Assembly (NCBI GenBank): GCA_000697355.1
Contig: JNEN01000921.1
Span: 43,183-107,182, forward strand
DNA from: Syncephalastrum monosporum B8922
Taxonomy: Eukaryota; Mucoromycota; Mucoromycetes; Mucorales; Syncephalastraceae
DNA length: 64,000 nucleotides
Direction of reading: 5' to 3'
Both the position numbers and the translations under genes were made by a program. This document shows, piece by piece, positions 11,294-25,153 of the stretch. The notes beneath the pieces were generated by a model, which was given only the letters and a program-made list of their open reading frames with translations, searched no databases and was not told the DNA's origin. The first letter of the stretch is position 1. Every line of letters starts with the position of its first letter.

Positions 11294-14200
11294 TTAACGT
11301 TCCTCCAAAAGATCGTCCTGTGTAACGATAGGGAGTGGCCCTGATCGAATCCGTATCTCCTTCTCCATCATCACACTTTGGATCTCGAGTAGCTCTCGTT
11401 CTGAAAAACAGCTCGCCAGGTGTCGAATTGCGAACATGCAAAGTTCCTTGGACCACGGACATGCACGAACGGCTCGATAAAACAAATTCTTGGCTCTGTC
11501 GTACTCCTTGCAGCGTATCTCGTGCTCCATGTATAACCTCCACATCACTATCGATGTCCGCGCACTAAATTGCCAATGCATGAGTTTGAGGCAATTTAAC
11601 TCTAAATATCGTGTGCATGATAACAAACCTTGTCGATTCCACAGCGGATTCAAATAACGAACGTACGCGGTTCACATCATAAGGATTGGATCGATGGATC
11701 TCTTCATGCAAGACAGATAGCCACAACACCAGAGTCGAGTCCCTAAAATGCTGTTGGCTATACATTCACCCTTTCAAAAAGCTCTCTTTTTACCTGTCTA
11801 AAGCCGAAGTGAAGAACTCTCGCACTCTGCCGTAGATCTTGGTCCGTCGTTCATTCCATATAAACAAACCAAGGAATACAGTGTTGTTGGGGAACAATTC
11901 CAAGGCTCGCCGCAAGACATGGCGAAGTGCAGCCGGCTTAAAAGCCGTCGACGTGCTTGCATGGTTATAAAGTAGCTTCACATAATCGACCCAAAGCATC
12001 TCGCTTTCCACACCACGATCGGCATGATGGAGCTTGAGCTGTGCAAGCGCTCGCTCGTAGACCTGCGATCCAGCATCTATATCGCGAGAGAGGTACATAA
12101 AGAGCGCTTGGCATGCGACCAGTTGGAGGGCGGCCTCGCGCTCGTTTTCCAGAGCAGAAGTGATGGAGACCTGAGCAGTTCGCTGCTCGTAAAATTTGGC
12201 CGCCTTCAGTATCTCTGTCTGTCCTGGCGGCTTATCCATAGGTTCTGTTGCTTATGAGTCATCTGGACATCCCGGAAAATGAGCCTTACATACCGTAGGC
12301 ATCTTTGCTAATGGAGGTAAGTACGCTCAGGGCAACTTGCGGTCTTCCTTGCTCCCATTCCAGCTCTGCAAATAGACGGTACAGAAGCGGGACACCGAGA
12401 CCTTTGTCAGCATCGGGGAACGCCCGGTAAGTCTTGAGTGCTGTACTATAGACCTTACGCGCCTAAGAGAAACTATGAGACCAAGAGCAATGGCCATTTT
12501 TTTCTGCTTACTTCTTTCAGTTTTCCAGCGTTCTTTTCTAGCTGGGCGTACGAGCTCCATAGCGTCAGATTCGTGCGATGTTCGCTTAGTAACGTCTTGG
12601 CCAATGCGCGCGCACTAGTCAATTTGGTAAGTCATGTGCAGTTTGAATATTGGAGATGGATATCACCTTTCGAAAGATGCATGGTATTCCAGTGCCAGAT
12701 GACATACAGCCAAATGTACGTCCGACTGCAGTTTCCTCAGTGACTCGAGCGCGTTCCTGGCAAACGTCAGGTCCACGATATTATCGAGGCGCGTCGATTC
12801 GAAACAATTGAACCATCGACTGCCTGAAAACAGCTCCGAGAGACCAACCGGGTAAGAAACAGGTAGTTCAAATGGGTTGGCGTCCTTGGCAATGTGCTCG
12901 GCTGCCATGGGCACGTCATCAATGTAGGTGATCAAAGCGGGGCGTTGTTCGACGGGAGGCCAAAAGTGAGGTAGGGCGAGCTCGTTATGGGTAAACGTAT
13001 CCGTGCAAAAGTGCGTATTGGTACCCACACCGGGTGGCGTGAACGGAAGACCGAGAAAGACAAGAATGCTATAAATTAAACCTTGCTTGGCCTCATAGGT
13101 AGTAATGCTGAACAAAAACGGCTTGACGTCGTCAAAGAGGGCCACCATGTAAGGGTCATCATCCACCGCATCGGGGTCGATATCTTTTTTTTTTTAGAAA
13201 AGGGAGGGGAGAAAGATGAGTATTACAGAGCTCGACGAGAATATGACGGAATTTACCACCGAGTCTCACAGGAAGACGGTATTTTTGATCCGTCGCATTT
13301 TCGTGACGGATCCATGCGTCTAGCCCTATCATTGCTATGTGAGCTCATACAAAACCCTCTTCCAAATGGTATATCCCACCTTCATTGTCTGAATCCATAT
13401 CAGTATCATCCTCCTCGTTCAGTTTTGGCACCAGAGATTCATCTATAAAAGCAGTACTCTTTAAATATATCATATAGGAGGTCCACACACAAGGAAGCTT
13501 ACCATAGTTGGCTTTATAGTAGTCCGCCCAACCTTTTGCATCCTGCAAACAAGCATGCGTAAATATAAAGGGGAAAGCTATTTGTTAATTTCACACTACC
13601 TTTTCACCAAACCGCGGAAGCTCGCTGTCCCAATAAGCCTCAAACTCGCCTAGTTTGTCTTCAAAGCTGACATCAATGGACTTCTCAAACAGAAGAGGCT
13701 GATAGAGATTGAATTCTGCGAGAGCTTGCAGTTGGCCAAACGCCCTTTCCTGGTATCCTATCAAAAGTATGTTCAGGCGCTTTTCTCTCTCTTTCTCTCC
13801 TTTGTGACACGTACCACATTGCTTCATGAAAAGACAGGCACGTAAAAAGACGTAGACCATGACAGATTCCACATTCTCACGAGCTACACTCTGTATGAGT
13901 GAATAAGCCTTGCAACCTCTTTTGACTTACCTTCTGCATTATCCTCTGACTTGCGTCGTTGCTGCAGGCGGACGGCTGCCTTGTTAAGAGTGTAGATACA
14001 GTCTTCAAACACTTTGACACATTGGGTAAATGAGAAACTGGCAAAGTTGGTCTGGCGTAGGTTGATATAATCAGCCCAGAGACGAATGGATTCGGGCCGA
14101 CGTTTAAGGACACGGTCCCACTGCCGTAAGAGCTCAAGCGTCCTATATATGACATGAATACCAATGGTCCTGATTGCTCTCTTTGTGACTTACTCCCAAA

Positions 14201-15659
14201 ATTCTTCGCCGCAGCTCAGATAGCTGAGGATCAGGTCTTCATTATCCGGGTTTTTCTCCAATGCCTTTTCATAGATGCTCATCTTGACCTCAATCAAGCT
14301 GTTGCGTAGTGCCTTCTTGCTTTCTGAACCGGCGTTCAAATCTTTGGCTGCTTCGTCTTGGAATGCAATAAAGGCAAGCCATTGTTCGACATCGTCGGGG
14401 TGCTATCATAGATCCTGTTAGTTACACGATGATGGCTCCAAAAGCCAATTTTATCTTACCTCGCGAAGATGCCGGTCGAATTCGATCGTACGTTTCCGAA
14501 TGGCATCGTTGATCGTTTCACCTTGGGTATCCTCCCCTTCATCCTCATCCTCCTGCTCTGTTTTAGCAGGGCCTTCAATATCGCGATAATCTACGCCACT
14601 CGAAATAAAGCCTTCCGTCTTGGCCGCTTTGGGCTTTGTGAGTTTGACAAAGTCGGTCTGGGAGGCGATCGAATCAGCTTGATTAGCCTGTGGACGTAAT
14701 CGGATACTACAAGATAGATATATCAGTTTATGAACGTAAATCTAATGGAGGACGTACGGCTTCTTTGGTATGCTGCTGAGCAAGTTTTTCTAGAGGAGAT
14801 ACGGCGGTGAATGCTAGGTAAACATGAGCGATGAATAACTTACATCGCTTTGCGGGCCGTCGCCTTTTCCTTTTACAAAGTAATACTTGTTGGTCTCCTT
14901 ATTAAAGTCGAGCCTGTATGGCGGTTCTAGACCTAACACCAGACCACCTACAAAAGAAATCACTTTGAGCGTGTATGCCTTCGTATGGGCCGTCACTCAC
15001 GTTTAAAGTATTTATAGGACGGCACAGAGTAGCTATGCGTGGTGCCATAGAATCCGAGATCACGATCACCTCTCTTATCCACGTAGAAGGTTATATCGGT
15101 GCCTTTGATCTTTTCACTAGCTGAAGGGTTAAAGAATGCATACACCAAAAGCGACGCGACTTGACTTACAGGCCGCGAACGGGTAGGGGCTATGCATAGG
15201 TTGGAGTTAGAGAATAGCCTGGGTCAACTCAGTATAGGCGCTCACCTCTTCTTTTGCTGGAGAGCGGCTCCTTTTACGGCTGCTTCTATGACGATGGCGA
15301 TCGGACCGTGGCGAACGGGATCGCTTTCGGGATTTCTTGGACGATCGATGGGGGGAGCGAGACCGCCTTCGTGAGGAACGCGAAGGCGAAGGACTGCGGT
15401 CTCGGCGCGATCGGCGGCGACGGCTGCTCTCTTCTGGAGGTGAAGGTGTCCGCCGTCGTTTCTTTTCGTGGGATCGCTTTTCGCGGCTGCGGTCTTCGTC
15501 TTGGCCTGGTGCTAGACAGGCGTCAGTCGACCCGTGGCCTCGACTGCGACAAAGTTACCTGAACTGGAGGGTGCAAAAGAGAACGATGGCACAGGTATCT
15601 ACAGCGAGAGTCAGGTGACATCGATTGAAGTAATGGGGGTCATTGCGCACCTGGTCCAT
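11294..15659 (-). CDS. NRDE2 homologue (HAT-repeat RNA surveillance/RNAi factor)
   Basis: Multi-exon minus-strand gene starting at 15659 (first exon only MDQ, 15659-15651; second 15598-15559) and ending at 11294. The product is roughly 1,000 aa; I did not fix every central intron. NRDE2 proteins bind the MTR4 helicase or act in nuclear RNAi and splicing. The N-terminus is arginine/serine-rich (KRSREKRS, RRSRSPHRSS). It is followed by 'TDITFYVDKRGDRDLGFYGT', 'PPYRLDFNKETNKYYFVKG' and 'ISSGVDYRDIEGP'. Half-a-TPR (HAT) repeats then run to the end, e.g. 'HPDDVEQWLAFIAFQDEAA', 'LLRQWDRVLKRRPESIRLWA' and 'MWRLYMEHEIRCKEYDRAKN'. The 'YRDIEG' segment plus HAT array fits NRDE2 rather than Prp39 or Crooked-neck. 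The RS-rich exon lies at about 15250-15510. Confidence 0.82.
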
Positions 15660-15788
15660 GTTTGCGATTTATGTCCACGTCCACGTACAAAAGGTCAGAG
15701 AAATGCAAAAAAGCGCTTTGGCTGAATGCCAAATGGGAAGGGTTTACTTGAAATGGAAATTGAACAATGATTTATTTGCGATGCGTAT

Positions 15789-16967
15789 TCATACTATGGA
15801 GGACGTTTCGGTAGTAATTGGGCGGTATTTCGGAGCCAAGTGCTTGTTTCTGCGCAGCAGAGAAAAGCAGCGCACCGGTCGCGCCACCAGCAGGAACAGC
15901 AAACAACATGCGGTAAGGAGCACAAGCCAGGAACCGACGTGCCAGTTCTCTATCATAGCAGAGTCGCCGTCGTCCAACTCCACTGCTGTACTCAAACCGC
16001 CATCCTCATGGATGACAGCGGGCGTGTGCTCCTCGTGCTCTCGTAAAGGTGCCATAGTATCAGCAATAATGGCATGACCGGCTAATGACAGATCAGTAAA
16101 GTGATGCGTTCAGAGTCTATTGACGACGGTACCTCCTGTTAAGTGGATGTTATCCCACCATAAATAGCTATCGACGGGATCCAAACAACGACCCTGGCAT
16201 ACGTCCCAGTAGGCAGACTCGACATCTTTGAGATGGTATGGTGCAGGGTCACCCATGGCCGCAGAGAAGGCGGTGTAGACATCGACAAAGGCTATGTCTG
16301 TAGTCGCCATATCTTCGATGCCGACATTGTAGGCCATCACGCGTTGTTTCTCTTTCCGGCTCTCGGTTCCATGCTGGGTATAGAATGGCGAGAATTCGAT
16401 GGGTGGCAAGCCCAGAAGTAATACAGAGCTCTCTGGGTCCCTGCGCCGGATCTCGCTCTTTGTGGTAGCTGTATCAGAGTCCATGCTTACTCCGTTCTGC
16501 CTCTTCTTACCACTTGATTTTGGACACAAGCCAGTGTCTCTTCTATGTCAAGAGCTGAGTAAATTTGGATCGCGTTAGTCCTTTGGGCGGAATCCACACG
16601 CTTTTTTCAAGGTCACCTGGATTGGTAACGTCACTCAGCCCGATAAAAATGGCATGGACGTTATTTTCAGAGGAGATGGCGACTTGTTTGGCGGCTTCTG
16701 CGACCTGTTGCGCCAAATAAGACGTGCCTGCCATATCTTTTTGTGTCGGCTTGCAGGCCACTGCGCCTTGTTTGGCATAGCTTTGGAGCTGCATGCGCCA
16801 TGTGTCGGCTAACCTTTCACTCCACAAGGGTCCATTGCTTCTCCGGTTCTTGACGTCTGCAGGGTTCAAGTGGATCAGCACCGGTAAAGAACACTATGCA
16901 TTTTTTTTCTGTTGTGAAGGCCCATACCTGAATAGGAATCACCGTAAACAAAGAGTGTACCTGGCAT
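15789..16967 (-). CDS. GDSL/SGNH-family esterase with C-terminal membrane anchor
   Basis: Five exons (16967-16928, 16856-16617, 16554-16511, 16457-16133, 16081-15789) give 313 aa, closing in phase. The catalytic block I is at the extreme N-terminus, 'MPGTLFVYGDSYSDVKN', with the GDS serine around residue 10. 'NGPLWSERLA' and 'LLLGLPPIEFSP' follow. The Asp/His block is 'WWDNIHLTGAGHAIIAD' (DxxH). These are the serine and Asp-His dyad of SGNH hydrolases that cleave ester bonds in lipids or polysaccharide acetyl groups. There is no signal peptide. Near the C-terminus is one hydrophobic helix (VGSWLVLLTACCLLFLLVA) followed by basic residues, which suggests a tail-anchored or single-pass protein. 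One acceptor (ACAAAG at exon 4) is weak, so that junction is the least certain. Substrate is unknown. Confidence 0.85.
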
Positions 16968-17163
16968 CACGCAAAGAAGAAAGACGAAATTTTAAATAGA
17001 GAAACGAAATATTGACTGTGGATATGAGTTGCTTTATATGCTTGTAAATATAACAATAAAAAAAAAAGTGGGCTGACGGACGGGATGTTATGGAGGAAAC
17101 AAAGAAAGATATGCTGATGGATGGGGGATTTGTGGAAGGTTGGGACTTTTTTCTTTTCTATTT

Positions 17164-18596
17164 TTAGTGCTGCTGCTTAGCGACCTGTTCACCGGCAACG
17201 TACACCCGCTGCACTTGCAGATCATCGTCCAAGAATACAAAATCGGCATCGGCGCCCACATTCAGTGTACCCTTGCGGTCCTCAATGCCGAGCAGCTGTG
17301 CGGGATGCAGCGTTGCCGCCTCCAGGGCCTCGACCACTGTGCAATTGGTGAACTTTTGGAAGTTGCGCACGCACTGGTCCATAGTGAGCGTGCTTCCCGC
17401 GAGCGTCGTCGTGCCCTTGACATAGGCAGCACCATCCGTATCGACCTGGACGTGCTGACCACCGAGCTGATAGGTGCCCACGGGCAGACCCATCGCAGAC
17501 AACGCATCGGTGACGAGGACTGCGCCAGTCGGGTGGGAATAATACGCTATACGGACCGAGTTGGGGTGGACGTGCACACCGTCACAGATGAGACCAAAGA
17601 ACGGGCGCGGATCCGGCTTGGTTCGGCAAGGGGAGGTGGAAGACGGTTCGGGATGGCCCTTGGGTTTGGAAGGCACAGGCAAGTCAGCTGCTCCCAGCAC
17701 GCCTATCAGGCCGGGGTCACGATGGTGGAACTGTTTCAAAGCATGAATAAATATGTTCGTCTTGACCATCCTTTTTTTCCTGTTCTCGAAACACTTACGG
17801 CTTGCATCGCATTGAAAAGATGGGTAATGCTCGTAGCACCTTTGAGGACAGCTTCTTCGGCCTGGGCGATCTGGCAGGCAGAGTGACCCAACGAGACGGT
17901 AATTCCACGACTGACCAAATCGGGAATACACTCGGTGACGCCGTCGAGTTCAGGCGCCAGGGTCATGATGCTGACGGCCTTGTTACCTTTCTTGAGCTCA
18001 GAACCATACGCTTCATCAAAAGCAGCGATACCCTTTTGCGCGGTCTGGAATACGTTCTGGTCGTGTGCACCCTTCTTTAGTGTAGAAATGAAAGGACCTT
18101 CGATATGCGCGCCAAGAATCTCAGCTCCGCCCATCGCCGAACCCTTGCGGGCGTTCAAGAGAGGCAGCACCTTTTGGCAAAACTACTGTCAACCCAAACT
18201 GCCTGCGTCTTGCGCGCATAGACTTACTTTCTCATATACTTCCGGCCGGGAACTGACCACAGTCGGGCAGAAAGATGTGCAGCCATATCGCAGCAGTCCC
18301 TTGGCGACGGTATCGATATCTTGTTGGAGCTTCTCCACAGGGCCCTCATGGTCGGCAAAATCGATGCCGTAAGCACCGTTGATTTGGGTATCAATGAAGC
18401 CAGGAGCCACCAGCATGCCTTGTGCATCGATGATTTCATCCGCATCTCGGTGGTAGTCGAAGAACAGGTTTTGCGGGTGAATGATCTTGCCATCTTGGAA
18501 CCACAGATAGTGACCCTCCACGATTTTGTGGTTGAGCAAGAGCCGTGCGTTGATGATCTTGTATATTTTGCCAGAGGAGAAGTCTTTCACAGCCAT
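17164..18596 (-). CDS. N-acetylglucosamine-6-phosphate deacetylase
   Basis: Three exons (18596-18228, 18170-17799, 17730-17164), all in phase 0, encode 435 aa. The enzyme removes the acetyl group of GlcNAc-6-phosphate, the first committed step that feeds amino sugar from chitin or cell-wall turnover into glycolysis. It is an amidohydrolase-fold (nagA/DAC1) protein. 'VAPGFIDTQINGAYGIDF' replaces the usual metal HxH by a Q-x-N pattern seen in this family. 'LGAHIEGPFI' carries the metal-binding Glu, 'TVSLGHSACQ' and 'THLFNAMQA' carry metal histidines, and 'LVTDALSAMG' carries the catalytic Asp. 'GTLNVGADADFVFLD' closes the small beta-sandwich. It is followed 197 bp away by the GDSL gene on the same strand; no functional link is evident. 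A proline/serine insertion (about residues 265-285) interrupts the domain. Confidence 0.94.
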
Positions 18597-18888
18597 CGTA
18601 AAAAATAAAAGAAGACGAAAAAGTGTATGTGGGGAGGAAAAGGATGGTTGGAAGAAAAGAGAAAGGTAAGAAAGGAAAACTTTTTCTTTTTGCACAAAAA
18701 AGAAAACCAGGGTCCCGATTTTTCGATTATGTCAGCTGCCTGCCTTTACGTAAGTGGTCCTCTGGGGTCCCTCGAATTAGGCGGACTTTTGGTGTGACCG
18801 GATTACATAAGGGTTTAGTGGGAAGCAGGGTCTCCGCCGCTCGCTTTCTTGGAAATTTATGACTTTTTTCTATATAGAAGATATATGT

Positions 18889-21295
18889 TTACAGGTGGGT
18901 ATGCGGAGCCGGTCCCAAAAGTGGTTCCCGGACAGTAGTATCATGAGCCGATGTGGAGGGAAGGATGCGATGCGGGGGTGGAGGTGGGGGTGGGCCCTGA
19001 GGATGATTACGTTGCGAGGGTGCTGCTACAGCTGCGGGTCCTATCGGATGCTGATTACGTTCTTCATCCCCGAACTCAGCCATGAGGGTCGAATGGCTGT
19101 ACGTAAGCAGGGTCGTACTGTTTCTTGACCGGCGCTGCTGATGGTGGCGATAGCCATTTTCTTCCGTTTCTTCTTCGTCGCTTGTCAGTGCCTGTGAGCC
19201 GATCATGGGCTGAGCTGACCACGATGTCGGCATACTGCGTCCCATGGCACTACGCTTTCGTCTCCCTCGGCCCCGTCGTTCGCTGCTGAATTGCTTCTTC
19301 GTGCGACGCCATAGCGTCATACGGGCGGGGGGTTGACCCGACTCATACAGTTCGTCACCACCGACGCCAGTCAACAGCACAGCAAGGTTGCGGATCGGAA
19401 AAGCAAACAGTGTCAAAAACACAGCACAGTGGAGTGCGACTTGGGCGTACCCCACGATTTGCTTGTTTCGGTCGAGTACGGCGAGACTGGCCACGTAAGG
19501 TAGATTAAGACAGGTGCCGATGACGCGCGCTACAGACAACGCCGTGTACTGCACGTTGACGCGATAAGAGGCATGCGGCCAGCGGACAATTTGCGATGTC
19601 AAATAGCCGACTTCAGCCACCAAAATGACAGCTAATTGTACTGTGCCATTTGACTGGAAACCCGCCACCATGATCCCCACGAGGACATGATAAAAAAGGG
19701 AAACGACGAAAAATGAAAAGGTGTCATCGGTCAAAGTGTTGTACAGGCTTCCATAGCGGAGTAGCAATGTCACGTCTGAAAAGATAAGCGACGGCGGGCG
19801 GACGCGGAGAAGCTGGAACGAGATGAAGCCATACACCAAGAATATATGGAACACCAAGATGAGTGCGGCGAGAAGAAGTAGGTACCACGGTGCAGGTAGC
19901 ATCAGCTGGTAGAACGAAACAATCATAAGCGGTAGATAGAATAGAGTCATGATGCGGAGGATGATGCCTTATTTTCCATTGCGTGAGTGGACAGCGGTAC
20001 ATGGGTATGATTGTGTAATTAAATCAGTGGAAGCGCACGTACCGACAGTGAAATTTCCAACTTTGTGGGACTGGCCGCCAAATCGGAATGGCGAGATGCG
20101 GCTGAGCAGAATAACGCCTGCCCAAAGCATGCCACATAAAATAGTGGCGGCAGCGACGATCATGACAAAGTACAGAAGCGCGGTGATGAAAAAGCCATTC
20201 ACTGAGATATTGACAGCCTGGCTGAAAACGCTCATGCCCGTACCAAGGACATTGACGCCCTCATGTTCGTCCGAGCTAGGCGACCAACTTGAAAAAATAG
20301 CATCGATGATATGGTGCTGAATCCAGTCAGCGGGAACGAGCAAGAAGCTCCAAGAAAAGATGGATGTGAAGAGCGGGTAGAATTTGGGGTAGTCGAGGGT
20401 GAGCTGACCGGTGATGACGACAAATTGACAGTAATAAATGATATCAAAAAAGCCAGGCGTTCTGAGGCGCAAAGCGGCGGGAAGCATGCAATAGTTGGAT
20501 GTAAGGAGGAGGAGATCGTGATCGGTATTGGAGACCGTGGCAAAGCAGCTGATCAGTGAGACAAGGGCAGCAAAAATGGTGAAGCTGATGGACAGATATA
20601 AAAAGACCTTTTGCCACACCGGATTCAGGTAGCCGACCGGTGCAAAAGATACACAGGCCCAAGCAGAGCCATTTCCAGTAGACGGATAGGCACTATACCG
20701 CGCAGTGATATCGGCAAATGGTAAAGCTGTCCCTTGCAATACAATTGACTGGACAGAAGCATCAGCGGCGGTGTTACAAGACAAAAAAATTGAGTTCATT
20801 GGTAACCAGGAGAAGGAGAGCGGAGGGTTTACCTTTTTGAGTAGCACAGTCTGGCTTTCGTTTACAGGACACCCGCTCACAATGTCTGGACACAGTGCGT
20901 CCAGATCATTATGGATTGTATGGAAGCCAAACATTATTTCTGTGCGTGCAGTCGAGTATACTGGATGGGGTGGTTCGGCTGTTATTACCCTGTGTTAAAA
21001 ACAGGATATTTGAGTCCTCACCTGTCAGCTCGGGATTCAGTTCCGTTACGGAGATCCCCGTCATGGCTTCAATGCTCAGATTGTACGTGTTTGTGGCAAT
21101 ATCATACGTTCGAGATACGGTTGATACATTGAAGGTATTAGCGTCGCTGCATTGCGTAAAATTTGCGTATGGGCTGAATAGGACGTCTGTGAGTGACTCT
21201 GCATGTGCTGCGAGGGTGTACGGCGATAGGATGAAAGTGAGAAGACATAAAAGGCGCCGTCCTTGGAGGTACCGACGACGGCGACGGGTTGCCAT
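18889..21295 (-). CDS. Flc/Pkd2-like TRP family membrane protein with ML-like domain
   Basis: Four exons (21295-21022, 20939-20833, 20748-20043, 19967-18889) encode 721 aa in phase. Residues 1-33 contain a basic start and signal peptide (RRLLCLLTFILSPYTLAAHA). The lumenal ML-like domain follows with 'FSPYANFTQCSDANTFNVS' and paired cysteines. About nine membrane segments come next, including 'FLYLSISFTIFAALVSLIS', 'FFITALLYFVMIVAAATIL' and 'MTLFYLPLMIVSFYQLML'. The C-terminal 150 residues are cytosolic-looking, basic then proline-rich (a run of seven prolines). This layout is that of fungal Flc/Pkd2 TRP-like proteins linked to FAD transport or calcium signalling in ER and cell surface. An ATG 84 bp upstream (21379) is in frame, but the 21295 start gives a normal signal peptide directly. 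Ion or FAD specificity cannot be told from sequence. Confidence 0.86.
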
Positions 21296-24200
21296 GTTGG
21301 CGGAACTGGCAAAGAAAAATGAAAAGAGAAGAGAGAAAAAAAGAAGGGTGCAAGTGAGTGGATCATCTCGAAAACACACATTTACAAAAAAGGCCTACAG
21401 AGATATAAATACATCTTACTCATTTACGCAGCTGATCTGCCTTTGTAATTCAGCTCCCTGCCCTCCTTTCTTTCGCGGTTGTTCAAGCTCCATTGTTCTA
21501 TTATATAAATCTGTTACTTCGTGTCTTTGAAGAATACAAAATACGTCCATGGACACGCACACACGCTGTGCCAGAAACCATTAAAATATTACTGAAGCCC
21601 TGTGATCTTGAGTTATCCTTCCCTCCCGTTCGACGGCCCAATAAGCTCTTTTGGGCTGTCCATTTTATGCGGTTTGCTGGTGCTCTTATATATGCAGCGA
21701 CATATTTGGGACATGCATTGGGAGGCGGACCAGTGCTAACACCTATGTGGACTTCCTGCTGACTCGACCTGGCACGACGGTAGCATTGATCTCCGTATTT
21801 CACTTGTAACGCCGCACTGCAGTGTCTTTATGCAAATTCACGCAGCGTCATTGCGTAGCTTTACAAGGGCGACCAAGTATATAAATTCTTGAGAAAAACT
21901 CGAACAAGGACCCTTTTACATACTTGAGAGTACTGGAAATGCGTAAAAAGACATTCTATTTCTGTCATGCAGTTCAGTAATTTCGGCTTTTTTGAGCTTC
22001 AACTCTAACATGCTTTTTATGGCTTATACATTACACTGTACTTTTTATAGTAGTAGAAGATAATGCGAATTGCCTGTGAGTTTTTGCTCCTCTTCTTCCT
22101 TCATATTTGAACCATCAAAAGCGCGATTACATTGAAGAGAGGAAAACAACCTGAACGTTGAATTGTTCTTTAAGTCATCAGGCAGTATTAGAACCCCTTT
22201 TTTTGAAGACCGTTTCTCCTCGTTGTATGGGTTTCCTTGTTGGCAAATCCCCTGTTGGTTGGACTAACGAGAGAGTTTGTTAGAGTACGCCCATTCAATT
22301 CAATGCACAGAAAATAGGTGCCGAGACGAATGAAACCGCAGGAGTAGAACTAGATATGCCTGATAGACAATAGACAAACGGCAGATACACGACGACAGAT
22401 TGTGTGGGTGCGGGGGAGAAGAGACCTAGCTGATACATGCTTTGAAATTTCCAATGACGTATAGAGGATTTTCGAGCTAGGTTGAGCCAAGCAATGTCTG
22501 TAGCTCAAACCCACCACTTTCGCTTCCAATCCAGTCCTTCTGAACTGACTAGTGCGATCTTGTTGGGTAGTCGTTGTAAACATACATGGAAGCTGTCCCT
22601 TGAAGGCTCTAGAAAAGAAGAGGATTTGTAAGGGCGTAGTTAAAATCCTAAGTATGATTCTTCTCAGAGATTTTGTTCTATACATGATGGGACTACATTT
22701 CACAGATTCCTACTGCTTCACATGCTTTTGTGTACCGCACAACACTATTCATATAATCAGAGAATCAAGTGTCGAAGGATATGTATACCCTTGGGCAGAG
22801 GCCCTTCCTAGTCCCTAAAATATAGTCAGGAACGGCAGTACAGTCAGAATCAGAAACGTATCTAACCGATATATACATCTTCACATGTTCGCCCATTGCT
22901 CTAGACATCACTTGCACGACCCACGTCATTTTAGAAGCAGTAGATTGTGATTTGTCTACAGTTTTTACTTATACATCTAGACAAAGCAATGTCAAAGCAT
23001 TCCCGTGTCTGTATCACATTCGTCGCGAATCAAACATAAACCACCAATGGTTTATGTCCTGAAAGCTGCAAGTGGAACTGTCTGGGAGAGCGTCTGTGCG
23101 CGGATGCAGAATTCTGCATGCATAAATTGAGTCAAAGGGACCCGGCCCAGGAGTATTATCACACGCGCTGTTATAATATAGAGTAAAGGACAATGGAATT
23201 ATCAAATGATAAGCATCAAATATATGGTCGCTGTAACAGGTATAAAGGAGTGGGTCCGCAAGTGTTGATGTTGCCGTTTGATGACATTGGCATAAGGCTG
23301 ACTTGTAATGGTCTCTGGGACTGCAGGAAGAGACAAGCAGAGGAGAATTGAGCTGACCCAGCCATAAGAGTTACACGATAGCAAGACCCTTGATTGTTAC
23401 CTTGATTAATGCATACGTCCAGGTGCCGCATAGTCATATTGCCCCAAAACAAAGCCTACATGTCTTTCTTCATGCCTAAAATGTATCTAGAAAATCATTA
23501 TTTACAAAAAGCTATATACTCATGCCAGTGCATACCCCCGCAATATGTAAATTTTATAACATAGGAAGGTTCCTATTCGATTTCAAGCAGATACAAAGAC
23601 GCACTCCTCTTCCTTCCCTTTCTTTTTCCATTTTATTGCTTCCAAGGTGAAACTCCAAAGCAGGTGCAGCCAGAAAACGAAAAACTGCCGGCCAGAGACC
23701 TATCTTGTGAGACCGCCGCTGACTCACCAAAATTGCCACTCGTCTACGGGATCTGCACAGTATAAAATTTGGTGGTGTCCTTTCTGTGTGTGCTGTATAG
23801 ATTCAGCCATGTCTGGCAGGATTAAATGAACTGTCACCTATAGGTTCAGCATGATTCATAAACGTTGAACTTCCCTGCGGTCGGTTGATTGTGCGATGTC
23901 AGTTGCTCAGTGGATGAACACTGTTAAACTTATAAACAGATAAACGTAAATGGGTGCCTGATTATCGGTTTAGCTAGCTGACCAAGTAAACATAGAGCCA
24001 TCAGCAATTTAGCACTGTCTGTATAGCGCGTGTGTGACATTGGACCACTTGACGCGTCACGCATATCCGTCTTGAGTTTCTCATCAAGAACGCAGCTGCA
24101 AATAAGGATAAAGCGAGACATCACTCAGAGGAACCACTTCGGATGCTCACTTGACAATGACGGCTGCGGTCCCACGTTGTCTAACAAGATTTGATACGCA

Positions 24201-25153
24201 GCTTATGTTGTCTATCGCCATCAGTTGATCCACGAAGTACGTGAAGATGTCGAAGGCAACTGATCAAGTTGCTCACTCGGCTGTATGTGTAAAATGTGGA
24301 AGCTATTGTTCATGCCTGATTGACGCAACAAGCCCCCTCCAAGGCGTAAAGAGCTTTAGAGGTTATTATACGCATAGATATTAAGTATATGGGGTGGACA
24401 AGGGCTATTAACGTTTAGGAGAATTTAATCTTATTGAATATCTCGGACAGGCAACTCAGTGTGGTCCCTTGTGTAGAAACTTCAGAAGACAAAAAAAAAA
24501 AAAACGCATGCGGTGCAACGGGTCTATCTCGTCAACTGGTCTCATATTGCTCAGAGCTGATAATTTTAGAAAGACCATGTCTAGTCAAATGCAGACAAGA
24601 AATACAAAATCATCTCTTGCCCACAAGAGACGTTCAATGCGGAAATAGCGGATGGAATCGGTCGGCTGATTTAAGCTTTTCTTTATTCTCCATAAATCCA
24701 TTCGTGGTAATATCGCGCTTAAGCCACTAGGTCCTTTTTCTGTTACCATGCACGTGGTCTCTTTTGGTGTGCAACTTCACGTTTCATCCCAACAAAATTT
24801 GCCTTTTCGTTGGGTATGGTGATCAACTGTACCTGGCGAGTATTCCCATCGTGGCGACTGCATTGCCAAGGAAATAATTTTTTGTTGTCCGGATTTTGAA
24901 GCTGAGTGCGGGTCCACGGGCATAACCGGGGCGGGTGGTCAGGGCGGTCCAATGTCAGGCAAAATCATGAGAGGTCAAGAGTGGGCATAAATAAACGTTA
25001 TACGCGCGGCCCGCTTGCGTTATCGAATTTTAAAAGCAGCAGACTGATTTGATTGTGTCTCGTCTCGTGTGGGGATCGTTTCTTAGTGACTCACTTTTCT
25101 GCTGATTCCCTTTTCTCTCTCTCTCTCTCTCTTTCGCGCCCTTTATCGATACC
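21296..25153. other. Gene-poor intergenic region
   Basis: About 3.86 kb, AT-rich, with only short open frames of non-coding character on both strands. I found no tRNA, no terminal repeats and no domain. A pure CT repeat (about 25113-25132) ends the region in the leader of the carrier gene. Confidence 0.55.
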
